Assembly: GCA_014898425.1 (NCBI GenBank)
Contig: RCSZ01000004.1
Coordinates: 2,294,001 to 2,358,000 of the forward strand
Direction of reading: 5' to 3'
Origin: Botryotinia globosa
Lineage: Eukaryota; Ascomycota; Leotiomycetes; Helotiales; Sclerotiniaceae
DNA length: 64,000 bases
In this document: positions 23,123-35,330 of the stretch, one piece after another
How the letters are laid out: the number at the start of each line of letters is the position of its first letter
Position numbering within the stretch: position 1 is the stretch's first letter
Made by a program: the position numbers and the translations under genes
Notes under the pieces: model-generated
What the model saw: the letters and a program-made list of their open reading frames with translations, nothing else
What the model was told of the DNA's origin: nothing
The model's database searches: none

Positions 23123-23697
23123 GGAAACTGGGACGGAAAGGACTTTTGCATTGGGTTTGGATGGATGGAAGAATCATAATGTGCCCTTATGTTTGGCTAT
23201 CTTATAGAAAAATATTCGAGACGGCGGATACATTTCATGGCGTTATCATGGCTGTAATTATACTGGGAAAATGAGACATCTAAATGACATACCATTTCTC
23301 CCTCCATCTCGCTGACAGTAAAGTGATACGCATAGTTCGGTTCACAGGAATTGCCCGCAGATAAGTGTCTGGGTATCTCAAGCTTACTAACTTTGCGGAA
23401 AATGTGGATTCTTTCATAGGTTATTGTGAGTAGGAGCAGGCATTCATCTCATACGTGGGAACATCGAGGCGCCAAAGAGGAGTGTATTGCATAAGTTATC
23501 TTAACCAGAGATGTCCAATTGAGATAGATTATGTTCGCCATTTACAACTCTTTGATGTCATGATCTCGACAGCGTTTTGTCAATTTTCCCAAGATGTTAA
23601 TTGAATTTTCCCTTTCTCCAGTCAAAGCATAATTAAGAGACATCACAATTCTATGCTCTCACATCCTATCCAATCCCAACCATCTTCTTCTTTCTCG
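23123..23697. other. Intergenic between convergent genes
   Basis: 3' flanks of CTP synthase (plus) and the kinase-domain gene (minus). No gene or repeat was seen. Confidence 0.5.
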
Positions 23698-26678
23698 TCA
23701 GCCCTGTCTAATATCGTAAGCAAAGATCTCAATCCCACTAATCACTGTTCTCTCCTCATCATCCTCGAATTCTCTAAAAACCGATAAATGATCATTTCCC
23801 ATCAACTTCATGTGTTTTACCGGAATTCCTGTCTCTCTCTCGGTCAACATTTCTTTTATGTCATATATCGTCGTACTGTTCAGTAATCCGGGCAAATATA
23901 CAATGCCTCTTAGAACTTCCTCTTTGCCCCTGGACTCAATGACGGTGCAAAACAAAATCGAATCTTTGAGTTCAGGGATTGCAAGGGCACGGAGTAGAAA
24001 GGGTTTGTCGACATCTTCCTGTAAGCCAAGGGGAAACTCGGGCCAAACAACTTTCTCGGAAGATTTTTTCCGGGACGCCCTTCTTCCTGCTCCACCTATT
24101 ACGATTCCTCCTCCGAGATCTACAGACTCCATAGAAGACTGAGTTCCAAAACCATGCCCCTCTTGTCCTCCACCTGATGCGCTCGTTATTCTTATGCTTC
24201 GGAAACCTCCAAGATCTCCGACATCTGCTCCCACATAGCCGGCTGGTCTTGCTGGCCCTCTCATGTGTTCAGGAGTCTCCCTAAGGTCCACTGGTTTCAT
24301 GTTTTCAGGCGTAGACCCATATAATCTCAATAAACTTGGCGTGGTGTAACCTTCATAAGAGAATCTTCTAGGTCCTGCTGGGTTGCCTTGATTGTGGGTT
24401 GGCCGTTCATCACCTTCATCTACTGCAGAAAGTGGGGGTCCTCCGCCAGGATTCATGACTCTTAGTGTACCGCGTCGTTGTTCAGAAGCCCTAGGCGGAG
24501 AAAGACTGGCCTGAGGACCACCTCTTCTTGAGTTATCCTCGATTGTTCCATGTTTCCAGTTTTCTGGAAAAGGAGCGGGCACTTTGTATTGTGGTTTTAT
24601 TCGTTGGCCCCGTGCACGCCTTGATTCCGCCATGTAGTTTGTTAAAGATTGTCTGTTTCTCAAGATGAGCTCGTGTGTATGAAGAGCCTCATAATCGGAC
24701 ATCTGAATAATAGGATTCTCTCGAGCCCATTCTATGGCATCTTCTACCTTTTCATGCTCCGCGTTTGCATAAAACAGTTGGAAAAGATCGAGTGGGTAGG
24801 TTTCTTCTTCTTCAGCCACGGGCTTGCCGAGACCTCCTCCTGGCTTAGTTGTGATATCGTTCCATGGGGCTGGAAGTTCTCCGAGGTCGGGCTCAGGAGA
24901 ATAGGGAGCTGGAAGCAAGGGTGCTACTAATCCTTGATACATGTTCTTCATCTGTTGCGTTTTTCGGTATAAATCTTCGATGTGAATTCGAGCTTCGCCT
25001 TGTACGATCAGACAATCCATTACCAATTTGTGTAGAGTTTCACTGTATAACCGTTCCTTGCGAATTGTTTCCCTGGCTCTATTTTCGATCATTCTCTTTG
25101 TCTTAGCCATAGCTTTTTCCTCTTCGGGCTGGTCTGGATCTATGTCGGGCTCAAATGGGAGTGCGTCGTACATCCCATTGTAGAAATCTATATCGTCTTG
25201 TGTAGCAAGTGTATGCACTCCACCTACTTCTTCATTCAATCCTAGCCAGGTATTTGCTACTTTATAAAGTTTAAGTGTGAATCTTCCCGGGGGACCAGGC
25301 TGTCGGTGCCCTATTTCGCCATCCCATCGCATATCGGGTTCAGCCCGATATGAAAGTGATGGGTTTCCATCCTGGCACCATTCAGTTGTATGCATCATTC
25401 GCCATATTATCAGTCCGAGTTGCCATATGTTCGAGTGAGTTCCATAGCGAAGATTATTGAGGATGTTTCCATCGCCTGCATCGCGCATGGATTTAGGCTA
25501 TTTTTGAGGATTAGTGCACAGAAAAGGGGGAGTTGAGAGTGAGGAAGCATGGTTGGTTTTGCACATACCATTGGATCCATCCACGGTCTTTCCAACGGAC
25601 GTTCTCGAGTTCTGAGTTGTTCCTTGCAGAAAAAGTCAACGCGTTGTGTGTTCAAAGCTTCAAGAGCTGACTTACAGGTAACTTGTACCTTTCTGTTCCA
25701 AGGCGTCTTTTTTTGAAATTGTAAAGTAGGTCTTGCTCAATGGGCACCTCCGCGGTATGCCCATAATCACCAATCTAGTTATTTTACGTGTTAGGAATAC
25801 GACCAATGCTAGAAAGTCGTATTATAACTATAGATTAAGAATCGTACCTTCATTACAAGAGCTCCTCTATGTTCATCATCTCTGACCGCAGCGCCCATGA
25901 AAACTGGGGAATGGTAAATAGGTATGAACTTGGATATCTCTTCGAAGCTTCAACTCACCATTTTGGGCTTTGAAATCAAAATGAACTATCTCATCACGAT
26001 CCCATCGGTCCTCCTGAAGATTTTCGTGTCCACAATGCATAGCGTATAAACCGCGAGCTATACAATGAAAGGTATCCCATATCTCATTTTCATCAAATAC
26101 AAATCTACAAAGTCAGTTTGTATCATATCGACCGATACAACCACTTACCTATCCAAGAAGCGCTCAAAAATCCTATTGGAGAGGTCTCCCGCCTCACAAT
26201 CTTCTAAATATATCCTGTGTACAGGACCATCTCTATCCGCATATATTGTGTTAAGACCACGATCCTCGTATATCCTCCGAAACATCTTCACCAGATGTTG
26301 AGAGTTTGTATGACGCAGCAGCTCGTATATTTCCGATTCATCTCTCAAATCTCCCCAGCCCCCCGCTTGCTGTTTCACAACTATACTTTCAAATGGCATT
26401 CTCCCTGGCGTGCCCTCCGGCGGTTGACGATATGACAATCTCCATTTTCCCGCTGTGCCATTCCCGCCTTCGCCCATGATTTTCACCCCGGTCCATGAGG
26501 GCTCAGGACCCATCCGACTTTCCGCAGACCAAAGTGGTTCGGTTGCTAACCATGCCCTCCCACGAGCACTCATTTCTTGTTCAGATACCTGGTGCGTTTT
26601 GGGAGGCACCCGCTCTAGTCGGAACCCGAGGCGTATCTCTGCCTCGTCCCAAGTTTCGCCGGGTAGTAGTAAAGCCAT
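23698..26678 (-). CDS. Protein kinase-domain protein, non-RD type
   Basis: Six exons: 26678-26149, 26104-25959, 25903-25848, 25774-25676, 25622-25569, 25497-23698; all joins are GT-AG and the sum is 895 codons (894 aa). The kinase domain fills roughly residues 65-420: glycine loop MGEGGNGTAGKW (68-79), Lys102 (IVVKQQ), Glu116 in helix C, catalytic loop VHFDFKAQNV (Asp220, Asn225), metal site IGDYG (Asp247) and an APE-lobe region with SNIWQLGLIIWRM. The five key catalytic residues are present, so it may be active, but HFD replaces HRD and DYG replaces DFG. The C-terminal half is Pro/Gly-rich and probably disordered, ending in a folded stretch (LLNSTTIYDIKEMLTE...) of about 100 aa that could be ubiquitin-like. 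Substrate and role are unknown; it resembles lineage-expanded fungal kinase-like proteins. Confidence 0.85.
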
Positions 26679-27499
26679 CTTGATGTAAAGATGTGTGCTT
26701 TTCTAGCTTTAAATTTATGTTACGTCCTGGAGGATTGACTAGGCTATCGGTTTACAACTAGCTATTCGTAACAAATACACTACCTTTCGAACACAGAATA
26801 TTCGATAGCATTTCGATATGTTTTCTGTATTACTGGAGATAGTTAATTAATGTTGCTTTGTGGGAGACATATTCTTTGTCCTTCATGCACGGTGGCTGTT
26901 CTTGGATAACAAATAATGCTTCTTTGTATATTTTATTCTTTGGTATATATTAAGCACAAGAACTCTCTAGTGATGTAAAAGTCAGATGAAAGAAACAGCT
27001 TCCTGTGAATTACACTGGGAGCTTTGCAGTAAAAATCACACGGAGAGCTGGGAGATACGAAAAAGCTATATTTTTCTCTCCTGAATTGATTCGTTAATTC
27101 TGTCGCTATTGTTCCCAAGCCCATATAGCTCGTTCCTATCATTGACACCGAGGTAACATCCTAATTTCTCTTGACACATTTATTACTAGCTGCAATGTAG
27201 GCCTTTGAAAGTTTCAATGGTCAATTGCTCGCAGCTCACACAAATAATCCGAGATCTCTATCTCAGAGGCCCATGAGGCACTTCACTACAAGTAGGAGAT
27301 ATTTCTTCTCAGGAAAAATCAAGTACATATATATATATCACTTCAATTCTTATTTGAATATGATCAAGGTATCTGCTTTCAACCAAAAATATCCCAGGCG
27401 CCGTTTCCCGATACTTGAAATCCAAGAACGATAGTGTCCGCTACCCATCTCATCTCCCTTATTTCCCCAAGGTATATTAATCCCACTCCACTTCAAACT
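26679..27499. other. Intergenic, no gene seen
   Basis: Promoter side of the kinase gene and 3' flank of the sugar transporter gene. Only short motif-free frames were seen. Confidence 0.5.
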
Positions 27500-29298
27500 C
27501 TAAACCCGATCTGCACCTTTGTCATGCATTTCATGATGCTCCGTCTCAACAGCCCCATTATGTTCAATTCCCTTTGAGATATCGTCGGGAAAAGTACCGA
27601 GTGCACGTTCGCCGAAGAGAAGATCGATTTCTTCGAGGGAGAGTTGTTTAGTTTCTTTGAAGAAGAAAAAGACAATGGGGATAGTAACTACTACGTTCCA
27701 TGCTGTAATAGATCTCGTTAGAAGGTGCTTCAAACGAATGACAAAGTGAAACGCAAAAAATCAACTCACCAGCAAACAAGAAATAAAATTTCCACGTCAG
27801 CGCCTTCAAAGCTGTAGGCGAAACTTGTGCCCAGAATGTAGCGACGAGCCAATTACCAATACCGGTTGCGAATGCATTTCCACGAGCACGGATTTGCATA
27901 GGCATGACTTCGGACATGTAGACCCAAGAGATGGGTCCCCACGAAAATGAGAAGATAACTGTGACGCAGAAAATGAAGAAGACTCCTCCGATGGAGAGGC
28001 CGCGCTGTGCGTTGTCCGGATCAATTCGACTGTTGATTATGGATTGGCAGACAAGGGCGATGGTGATACCGACAGTTCCCCAGAGGAGTGGCTTGCGACG
28101 TCCGACTCGGTCGATCATGAAAGTAATGAAGATGAGATCTGGAGTTTGTCATTAGTTGCTGTAGTATTTATCTTGGGCGGTAGCAAATTGGACCTACTGC
28201 CTAAAGGTCCCATGCAGTTGTAAATTCCAGAGACGAGTAAAGCTTTATTTCCAGTAATTCCCAACGCCTTGTACATGGTATTTTGGTAGTAACCAATAAC
28301 GTCTATCTCACGTCAGCAACCAAGTCCTCCCTGTATTCTCTTCAACTTACTAATTCCAGTGAACTGAGTAAATGCTTGAACAGCAACTCCATGACCCAGT
28401 CTTGTTCTCCATTGTGGTACTGTAAACATGACTCTCCATCCTGGTACCGTGATTGCCTTTTCTGCCGCGATTGTCTCCTTAATCTCGTTGAATTCTTTGA
28501 CGATGAATTCGTCATTCGAACCGTTGAAATGCAACTTTCTGAGAATAGCCAATGCCTGGTCTTCACGATCGGTTTCCATAAGATGGCGAGGCGATTCGGG
28601 GAAGAAGAGAATGCCAGAAGCGAGGATGAGGCACGGAACCATTTGTACAGCGAGGGGTACTCTCCATTGAACGGGACTGTCCTTTGTAACACCACAGCCA
28701 TATCCTACCCAAGTTGATCTGGTATCACGTCAGTAACCTCTCTCAAAGTTCCAGAGAAAGAAGCAACATACACAATAAAACCCACTCCAATCATCTGTTG
28801 ACTCAAACCCACAATCAATCCTCTAATTTTCGGATCCGCACACTCAGCATTGTAAACCGGTACAGCCATACTGAGCAAGCCGACTGCCCAACCTGTAAAG
28901 ATACGACCCACGAGAATCATGGCAAGATTCTGTGCAGCAGTCTGTAATATGGCTCCAACGAGACAGATCAATGCGCCCATGAAGATAGTAATCTTTCGTC
29001 CATATCGATCCATAGTAAGACCGCCCTGAAGGGCACCAAACACAGCTCCACCATTGAAGGTTGAGTTGATGGCACCGATAATAGAAGAATCTTGTGTAGT
29101 GTTGAAGAAGGTGAGGAAGTTCTTGGAGGCTATCACATCTGTCATAACACCTGCATCGTAACCAAAAAGAAACGATCTATTATTGAGAAGTGGTTAGAAA
29201 CCTCCATCCATATCGCTTGAGACAACACGTCTACAAAATGCTCAAACATACCCGGTAGATGCAAACACCGCCAACGAGAGATTGAAAATCTTTCCCAT
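27500..29298 (-). CDS. MFS sugar transporter
   Basis: Six exons: 29298-29252, 29176-28772, 28718-28351, 28302-28198, 28138-27770, 27702-27500; the joins are in frame and give 498 aa, the normal size of a 12-helix sugar porter. Family landmarks in order: SFLFGYDAGVMT (helix 1), DRYGRK (loop 2-3), GRIFTGWAVGLLSMAVPVYNAE (helix 4), PESPRHLME (after helix 6), QAFTQFTGINVIGYYQNTMY (helix 7), DRVGRRKPLLWG (loop 8-9), WVYMSEVMPMQIRARG (helix 10) and a cytosolic tail with ETKQLSLEEIDLLFG. It moves a sugar or related polyol across the plasma membrane, probably by proton symport; the substrate cannot be read from the sequence. The promoter side faces 29300-29450, which has a TATATATGA motif near 29420. 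Confidence 0.94.
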
Positions 29299-31038
29299 CT
29301 TGTCGTCCTTGTTCCCTGGGAACTATTCAATCCTAAAGCTCAGAGAAAACGACGAGAAAAAAAAGTCTCAAGAATAAAATTCTTGGCAAGTACAACGTGG
29401 AGTGGCATGGTACTCTATCTATATATGAAGAGTACAAGACGACCCTGTCATGCCATTCTCTCAATTGGTACGTCTAGGGAGCATGTGCACTGCACCGGAT
29501 AAAACGAACCTCTGTGCTGGAACATGGATAATTGGAAGTGCTCGTCTGCTTCCCATTTGCACCTATTTCCTCACCACACAACGAGTATCTATCCCCATCT
29601 ATCACGCCGAATCCCCAACCAGAGGAAGGAAAACCATGTCGAATCCGCATCTGCACATCCGAAGATACAATCCAGTGCGTATGCAGACACCCATCTATTG
29701 GTGGAAATTTTGTGCTGCTCATCACGAAGCGAAAAGGCTGGTGATATTTGTATTTAGCCTAATTATCCTCTCCACATTTTCGCAGGACAGGGGGTAATCT
29801 TCACTTACCCTGCCGAACCATAGACGCCCGCTCATCTACTCAACCCCATGGAGTAATCCCCAATGCGGGGTTTGCCCAAGGTAAGATTTACCAACCGCTT
29901 GGCCAATTGGCTCCGCTCCATCTTAGTTCAGAAAACATCGGATCATCTTCTTCCATGGATGCAAAGAGCTTAATGCATCGCGAGTACATGAGTACGTTTC
30001 CATTTACCCGGTCTCGAGCCATTTCTCAAATGTATCGTGTTTGCCACTACTAGGTACTTATCAACGCGAGGTCCGCACGAGACCAAGAATACCTATTAGC
30101 TGTTGACCGATCTTTTGAGCCAAGGACTTTTCAATCCCTAGGACAGACGAGTCGAGAACTGCTGTGCCCTGGGGCAAAACACCATTATGTCGCACTTTCG
30201 TTGTATTGCTGTATCAATACTAAGGTAATGTCTTTTTTCATTCATCGAATAAACGATCCCAGAACCACAACAATGATGAAAGCAAAATCTAAAAGATCAA
30301 CCATTACTTCTACAGATTTTACAAGAGACCAATCAAATCGACGCTTCAGAGCCAGTAGGCTGATTATGCAGTCGAACACTTTGGGTGCTTGTAGGTGGTT
30401 TGATACGTCGATGACTCGCGAATTCATGTTCGAGACCTCCTAAACGTTGCATATGCAAATATGCATGCGGAAAACTTTATCAAATGGACGAAATTCTGAT
30501 CCTCTTGGAGCTTCGTCTCAGTAACCAGAATTTTTAATTCGAACAGTCTCTTATTATTGGTGCCGCAATAGGACGACAAGAGGAGAGAAGAGTTGATTAA
30601 TGTTTCTCCCCATCTCAATCAGCCAGGCAAAACAATGTATGTCCTCATGGCCTAGACTAATATTGCGAGTACAATATATCTCTCCGTTCGATATCATTGA
30701 ACTGAAATTATCCTTCCATTCAAACGATTGAGTCAAATCACTTCTAATGCTAAAGATCAGATCATTTCTGCTCTCTCTTCCTCGTATTGTCTCTGTTCAG
30801 TAAGACACTTTCGCCCCCCTTGAAATTCGCTTCCCGGTAAATGCCACACATAAATCAATCAGCTCAATGATATTATCCAACGCCATGCCAGCAGTCACAA
30901 TGCATTCAATTACAAACTCTACCAGTTCCCCCAAGAAACTGTCGAGCATGCGTACCCAATCCACCTACTAATAAATACCCTGTGTACGGTATTGGAAAGT
31001 ATCGTATCTATCCATTTTCAATTAGCGTTCATCCACGA
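29299..31038. other. Intergenic, no gene seen
   Basis: About 1.7 kb between the transporter promoter and the 3' end of PIK1. Overlapping frames near 29450-29800 and 30200-30440 have no domain and compete on both strands, so none is accepted. Confidence 0.45.
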
Positions 31039-34000
31039 TCAAGAAAGGGACGGGAAATCATACAATCGGGTATAATAACTCCCCAAAGACTTTCCAATAA
31101 GGTCTGTCTCCACAAACGTCTCTGCTTCATCGGCACTCATTTGTAGCTGAAACCTCTGCCTCAGACTATTTGTTGCTTGGGCAACTCCATACGAATAGCA
31201 TGGCATCTTTGATTCTCGTCCCATCATACTGACGAGATCAATAAGATGGTCCGCTGATCTACGTAATGCTACATTTTGTTAGACTTGAATCGCCTATGAA
31301 TAATATTGAAAAACATACCTTGGAAAGCTTGTTTGCATAACTTTTTGTAATCGTCAAATGCAGGTGATCCAACACCTCCTAGGACATCAACATAATCCTG
31401 TGTTAATTTGAAGGGGGCGGCTTCAAAACCAACCGACCCAGGAGAGTTGGAAAGCATAAATCCAAAGTCGATGTGAATGATGTGCCCTTCATTATCAATG
31501 AGAACATTACCATTATGACGATCTTTCAGTTGTAAAATGTAAGAGATAATGCTGTATGCCGCGAGTGATCTTTTGAACGCGTCTTCTGCAGCTTTGTACG
31601 CATCACTTTCGGGCGGTCCAAAGGTCTTCACAAAGTGATCTTTCAAGGTGGCAATTCTCCTCCGAGGATTTTGTCCTGATTCAATCGTGGCAAGCGTGAG
31701 ACTACGCTTTAACGAATGTAAGGATACACCGTTCGTAATTGTCTCTATAAGACCAGATGACTCCCCAGTGACCAAAATTCTCATTCGTTTGACCCAAACT
31801 GGAGTTCCTGCTTCCTGCCAGATTTTATCACAGCATTGAATGAGCTGACATGCAAATGCTTCTTGTCGTAAATCAGCACCTGTTTTTACTATGACACTCA
31901 AAACATCCCAATTCTTCATCCACCCATATGGTGAGGATTTTCTGATACGTTCCTTCTTGACATTCCACGCTTCTCCAAATGTTGCAGCGCTTGGATCGTC
32001 TCTATCCCCCTTTCTTTGAACACCACCAGTTTTTTGATCGTTCTCCATTCGAGCGGCTCCAGCTCCAACATTAATAACAGCATCCGGATCGGTTGGTGAT
32101 TCTTCTTCGATATCTTCCGGTGCAACATTTGCTGCCGCCGCGTTCGCTTTTTCCATGATCATGTCAAAAGTCTGTGATTGCATATTGTCTTCCGAGTCGT
32201 AGTTTTGTTCTTCAAGACTCTGTATACTGGCGATAATTTTATGACGAATTGCATCAACCTCGTGTTTGGGTCTTTTCCCACTTGTTGAATTGAGTTGGGT
32301 AAGCATTTGTGTAGCTGTCCTAATATGTGTTGTTAAGGTAGAAAAGTCTGGTTGATCTTTCTCTCCCGATCGGCCTGCTCCAGGAATGGTCATCTTCCTT
32401 CTCGGCGTAGGACTGATGGATCTAGAAGTTGATGTTCCGGATGTCCTAGGTGTTGCAACACTGGATAAGCTCGATAAAGTCGTTGTACCGCTTGATTTGC
32501 GCGTAGGTCGGGGGGTGGTGACATTTTCCTTATAGGTTGGGGAGTGTACGTCCTCCTCGTCGTGATCTGTTTCTTTGATTAATGGTGAGCTACCCAAATC
32601 GCCACTGATTGGCTCAAAAACACTATCGGGGGTATTATCCGTACTTTTGATGATGTGACTACTGTACGATCGTCCAGATTCCGAGAGGTCAAATCTTCGT
32701 CTCTTGTGGGTTCCTTCCTCTGACACTAATCGGCTCAACAAACGTTCATTGTCTAGGGTTTCCGGGTTGAAGGAGAAGTCATCCCGAAGTACTTCTACCA
32801 TCAAGAGATATGGTACTTTTTCGGCGCTATTCAATACTGTCGCTTCCGCTGGGTTCAGACGAACAATACGGTGATGCTTACTTTTACTAGGAATTCCATC
32901 CACGAGAGTGGCGGGACAGATAACTGGTATATCAACTTCAGCTGGTAAATCCTGAGCAATAAGTGCAAGTTCAGCACGCAACGCACTAAGACGCGCTGGC
33001 TTTGGAACGATAACGAGACGATTTGATATATCCTCCAGAGCCGTTAAAAATTGAGTCTCAGAACGAAAATAGTTTTGCCTTAGTAATTTGACTTTCTGCT
33101 TGTCAGTTAATGATGCTGGAGTCACAATTCTCCCCCGATGTGAATGCTGGGAGTATCTTTTGTTGATAGGTTCAGTCAGTCTCGTTGGAAGACCAGCTGT
33201 AACGGGTGTTGCTGGTCTACTAGGTAGATTTGGATTCCTTAGTTCTGGAAGAGATGCCGAGCTTGAATTTCGAGGGTCCAATGCTTTGAGGTCCAAGTGC
33301 GAAGGCCGTATTTGTTCGAGGGGTATCTTTCGGCTAGATTTTGATGAGGTGGGTCTAGTTAAGGAGTTCGATCGAGCCAGATCTGGTGGGGCTTCAGAGG
33401 GTCCATCACTGTTCAGACCACCACTGCCTGGAGCGCTGCCAATCCTTGCGGCTTCTCTCCTCTGCTTTGTTCGTGTAGATCCTGGTGTCGTTGTATGACT
33501 TCGCACAATCTTTTGTGTTTGCATCTGACTGGTATCTGCGACCACATTTCCTGTGCTTTGAGGTTTCCGTGCCTGTGAAATAGCCAATGGTCCAGCCCAT
33601 TTTGGTAGAAAAGGAACTGCAATACTCGCTAGGACGAAACTTGCTAGAACAGTAACAGGTAGGACATTCTCACTGATCTTCTTCGTTGGAGTTTCCGATA
33701 CCCCAAATACGATATGCTGGACCTTGTTATATATTCGTCTGCACGTTTTGAAAGCTTCGGATTGAGGATTCGCAGAAAGATCGTGGAGATACGTTTGGAA
33801 CAACCAGAATGTCTGCGATCCTAGTTAGTGATTTGTCCAATCTGGTATGTCCCGTCTCCAAACACACCAATAATGCAGCATTGACCGATTCCTCGCACAA
33901 ATCCAGAATGAATTCCTCCAGAGCCACAGACTCATTATCGACACTAATAATTAGGTGACATAGCTGCGGGAGGAAGAACTCAATCTCCTCATAACTAAAT

Positions 34001-34197
34001 TGCCGCAACTTCGAGCAAAGAACATAGTGTATCCCGACATGGTCTGCATACCGTCTGCCAACTCAAGCAATCAGTAAAGGGAGTCTGCGATCGAAGGGAA
34101 AGGGGTAATTGGCATACGAAAGATAGGCTACGGAGAGGAATGGATTCTGATTGAAAACATCGGACTCGATAAATCGCTTTAACAAATCCCAAGACAT
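31039..34197 (-). CDS. PIK1: Phosphatidylinositol 4-kinase, Pik1 type
   Basis: Four exons, 34197-34118, 34054-33868, 33812-31319 and 31268-31039, join in frame to 996 aa. The product phosphorylates phosphatidylinositol to PI4P; Pik1-type enzymes act at the Golgi and nucleus and are essential in yeast. The N-terminal lipid-kinase-unique region (MSWDLLKRF, FSYEEIEFFLPQLCHLI, residues 1-110) is followed by a hydrophobic stretch (VLPVTVLASFVLASIAVPFL), a long Ser/Thr-rich linker, then PYLLMVEVL. The catalytic domain occupies the last 300 residues: KTGADLRQEAFACQLIQ, DRHNGNVLID (about 853-862) with the catalytic Asp, HIDFGFML (metal-binding Asp at about 871) and the C-terminal SLGSYYTRLYD. The start ATG 34197 matches the conserved LKU beginning. 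Shorter than the yeast enzyme, mainly in the linker. Confidence 0.96.
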
Positions 34198-35330
34198 TTG
34201 GTGACTCGGGATCAGCTCCTCGATTTGCCTAATTCTTGATTTATAGAAAAGGGTTTAAAGATCAAGGGGGATTTGAGGCGCAATGCCTCTAATAATCTCG
34301 GCATTAACAGATTATAAGTATTGTAGTTATCATGACTATATGAGCCAGAAAATGAGGGTGAGAAAGGTACAAAGAATGAGGAAGTATGTATGTATGGATA
34401 TGTATGTGCAGGAATGAATCGTTTGATGTCGAATCAATTTCGTCGTCTTGAGCTTGATTGACCGGTATCTAATTGTATCCTTTCGTATGGTGCAGGTGGT
34501 ATTAAGGTTTGAAAGTGGCAGAATTGGAGAAATGTAAAAGCGGCCAGAAAAGTGGAGTGAATAATTTCTAAGGACAGCAAGACGACGACAGCCTTGGAGA
34601 ACAGTTGAGAACAGCCTCACGGTACTCACCGGGAGATTTCGAAGGGTTCCAAGGTTCTACATATCAGTCCCGCCCGATTAAGATAACCGAGAGCCCTCTT
34701 ATCCACTTGTCTCAGCCTTCTCTCGTGTTTTGTCCAAGCATATATAACGGTTTTCATGTCGTCGTCGATCCTTCAAATATCATTGATTTCATGTAGAATG
34801 ATTTCTTGTTTACGTCGGAATGCAGTGAATGCGAATCCAATCGTTTTAATTATCATTTGATGAGATAGTATTCACAATCAAATTAACGCCGAATATCATG
34901 TACTTGCAGAGCCGAAGGAAATACCTGCCCGATACTCCCCTCATATTGATCCTATGTGATCGATTATATTCGTCTTTTCCCATTATCGGCCATGTAATTC
35001 CCATGCGGTTATTTAAAATATGCTTCAATTCAAAATCTAGCTGCAGTATTCTCTTCTGAAATATACTGACTATATTAATATAATGTCACCACTTATGTGG
35101 CTTCGTAAGTGTAAACTTCACCCACCCGGTCTCATTCATATCCATATCCGGTAAAAAGAATCGGGAAAGTCTCCGAGTCTACTGGCTACGAGTTGCGTAC
35201 GTTTTCGAAATAGGATTGGAATGATAATCAAGATCAAATTACTCGGTCTGTTAATACAATCTTAGATTCCTCTTTCATGATTTCCACCCCTCATTATTCG
35301 TCCAACACAATAAAATGTTCTAGCGCATAC
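34198..35330. other. Intergenic, no gene seen
   Basis: PIK1 promoter region and 3' flank of the LRR-like gene. No supported frame. Confidence 0.45.

Noticed and set aside
28714..28947. Plus-strand frame inside the sugar transporter
   Set aside because: Shadow of the minus-strand coding exon.
29450..29800. 115-, 83- and 77-codon overlapping frames
   Set aside because: They compete on both strands upstream of the transporter and contain no domain, so they are promoter noise.
33088..33498. 136-codon plus-strand frame
   Set aside because: It lies antisense within the Ser/Thr-rich linker exon of PIK1 and has no motifs.
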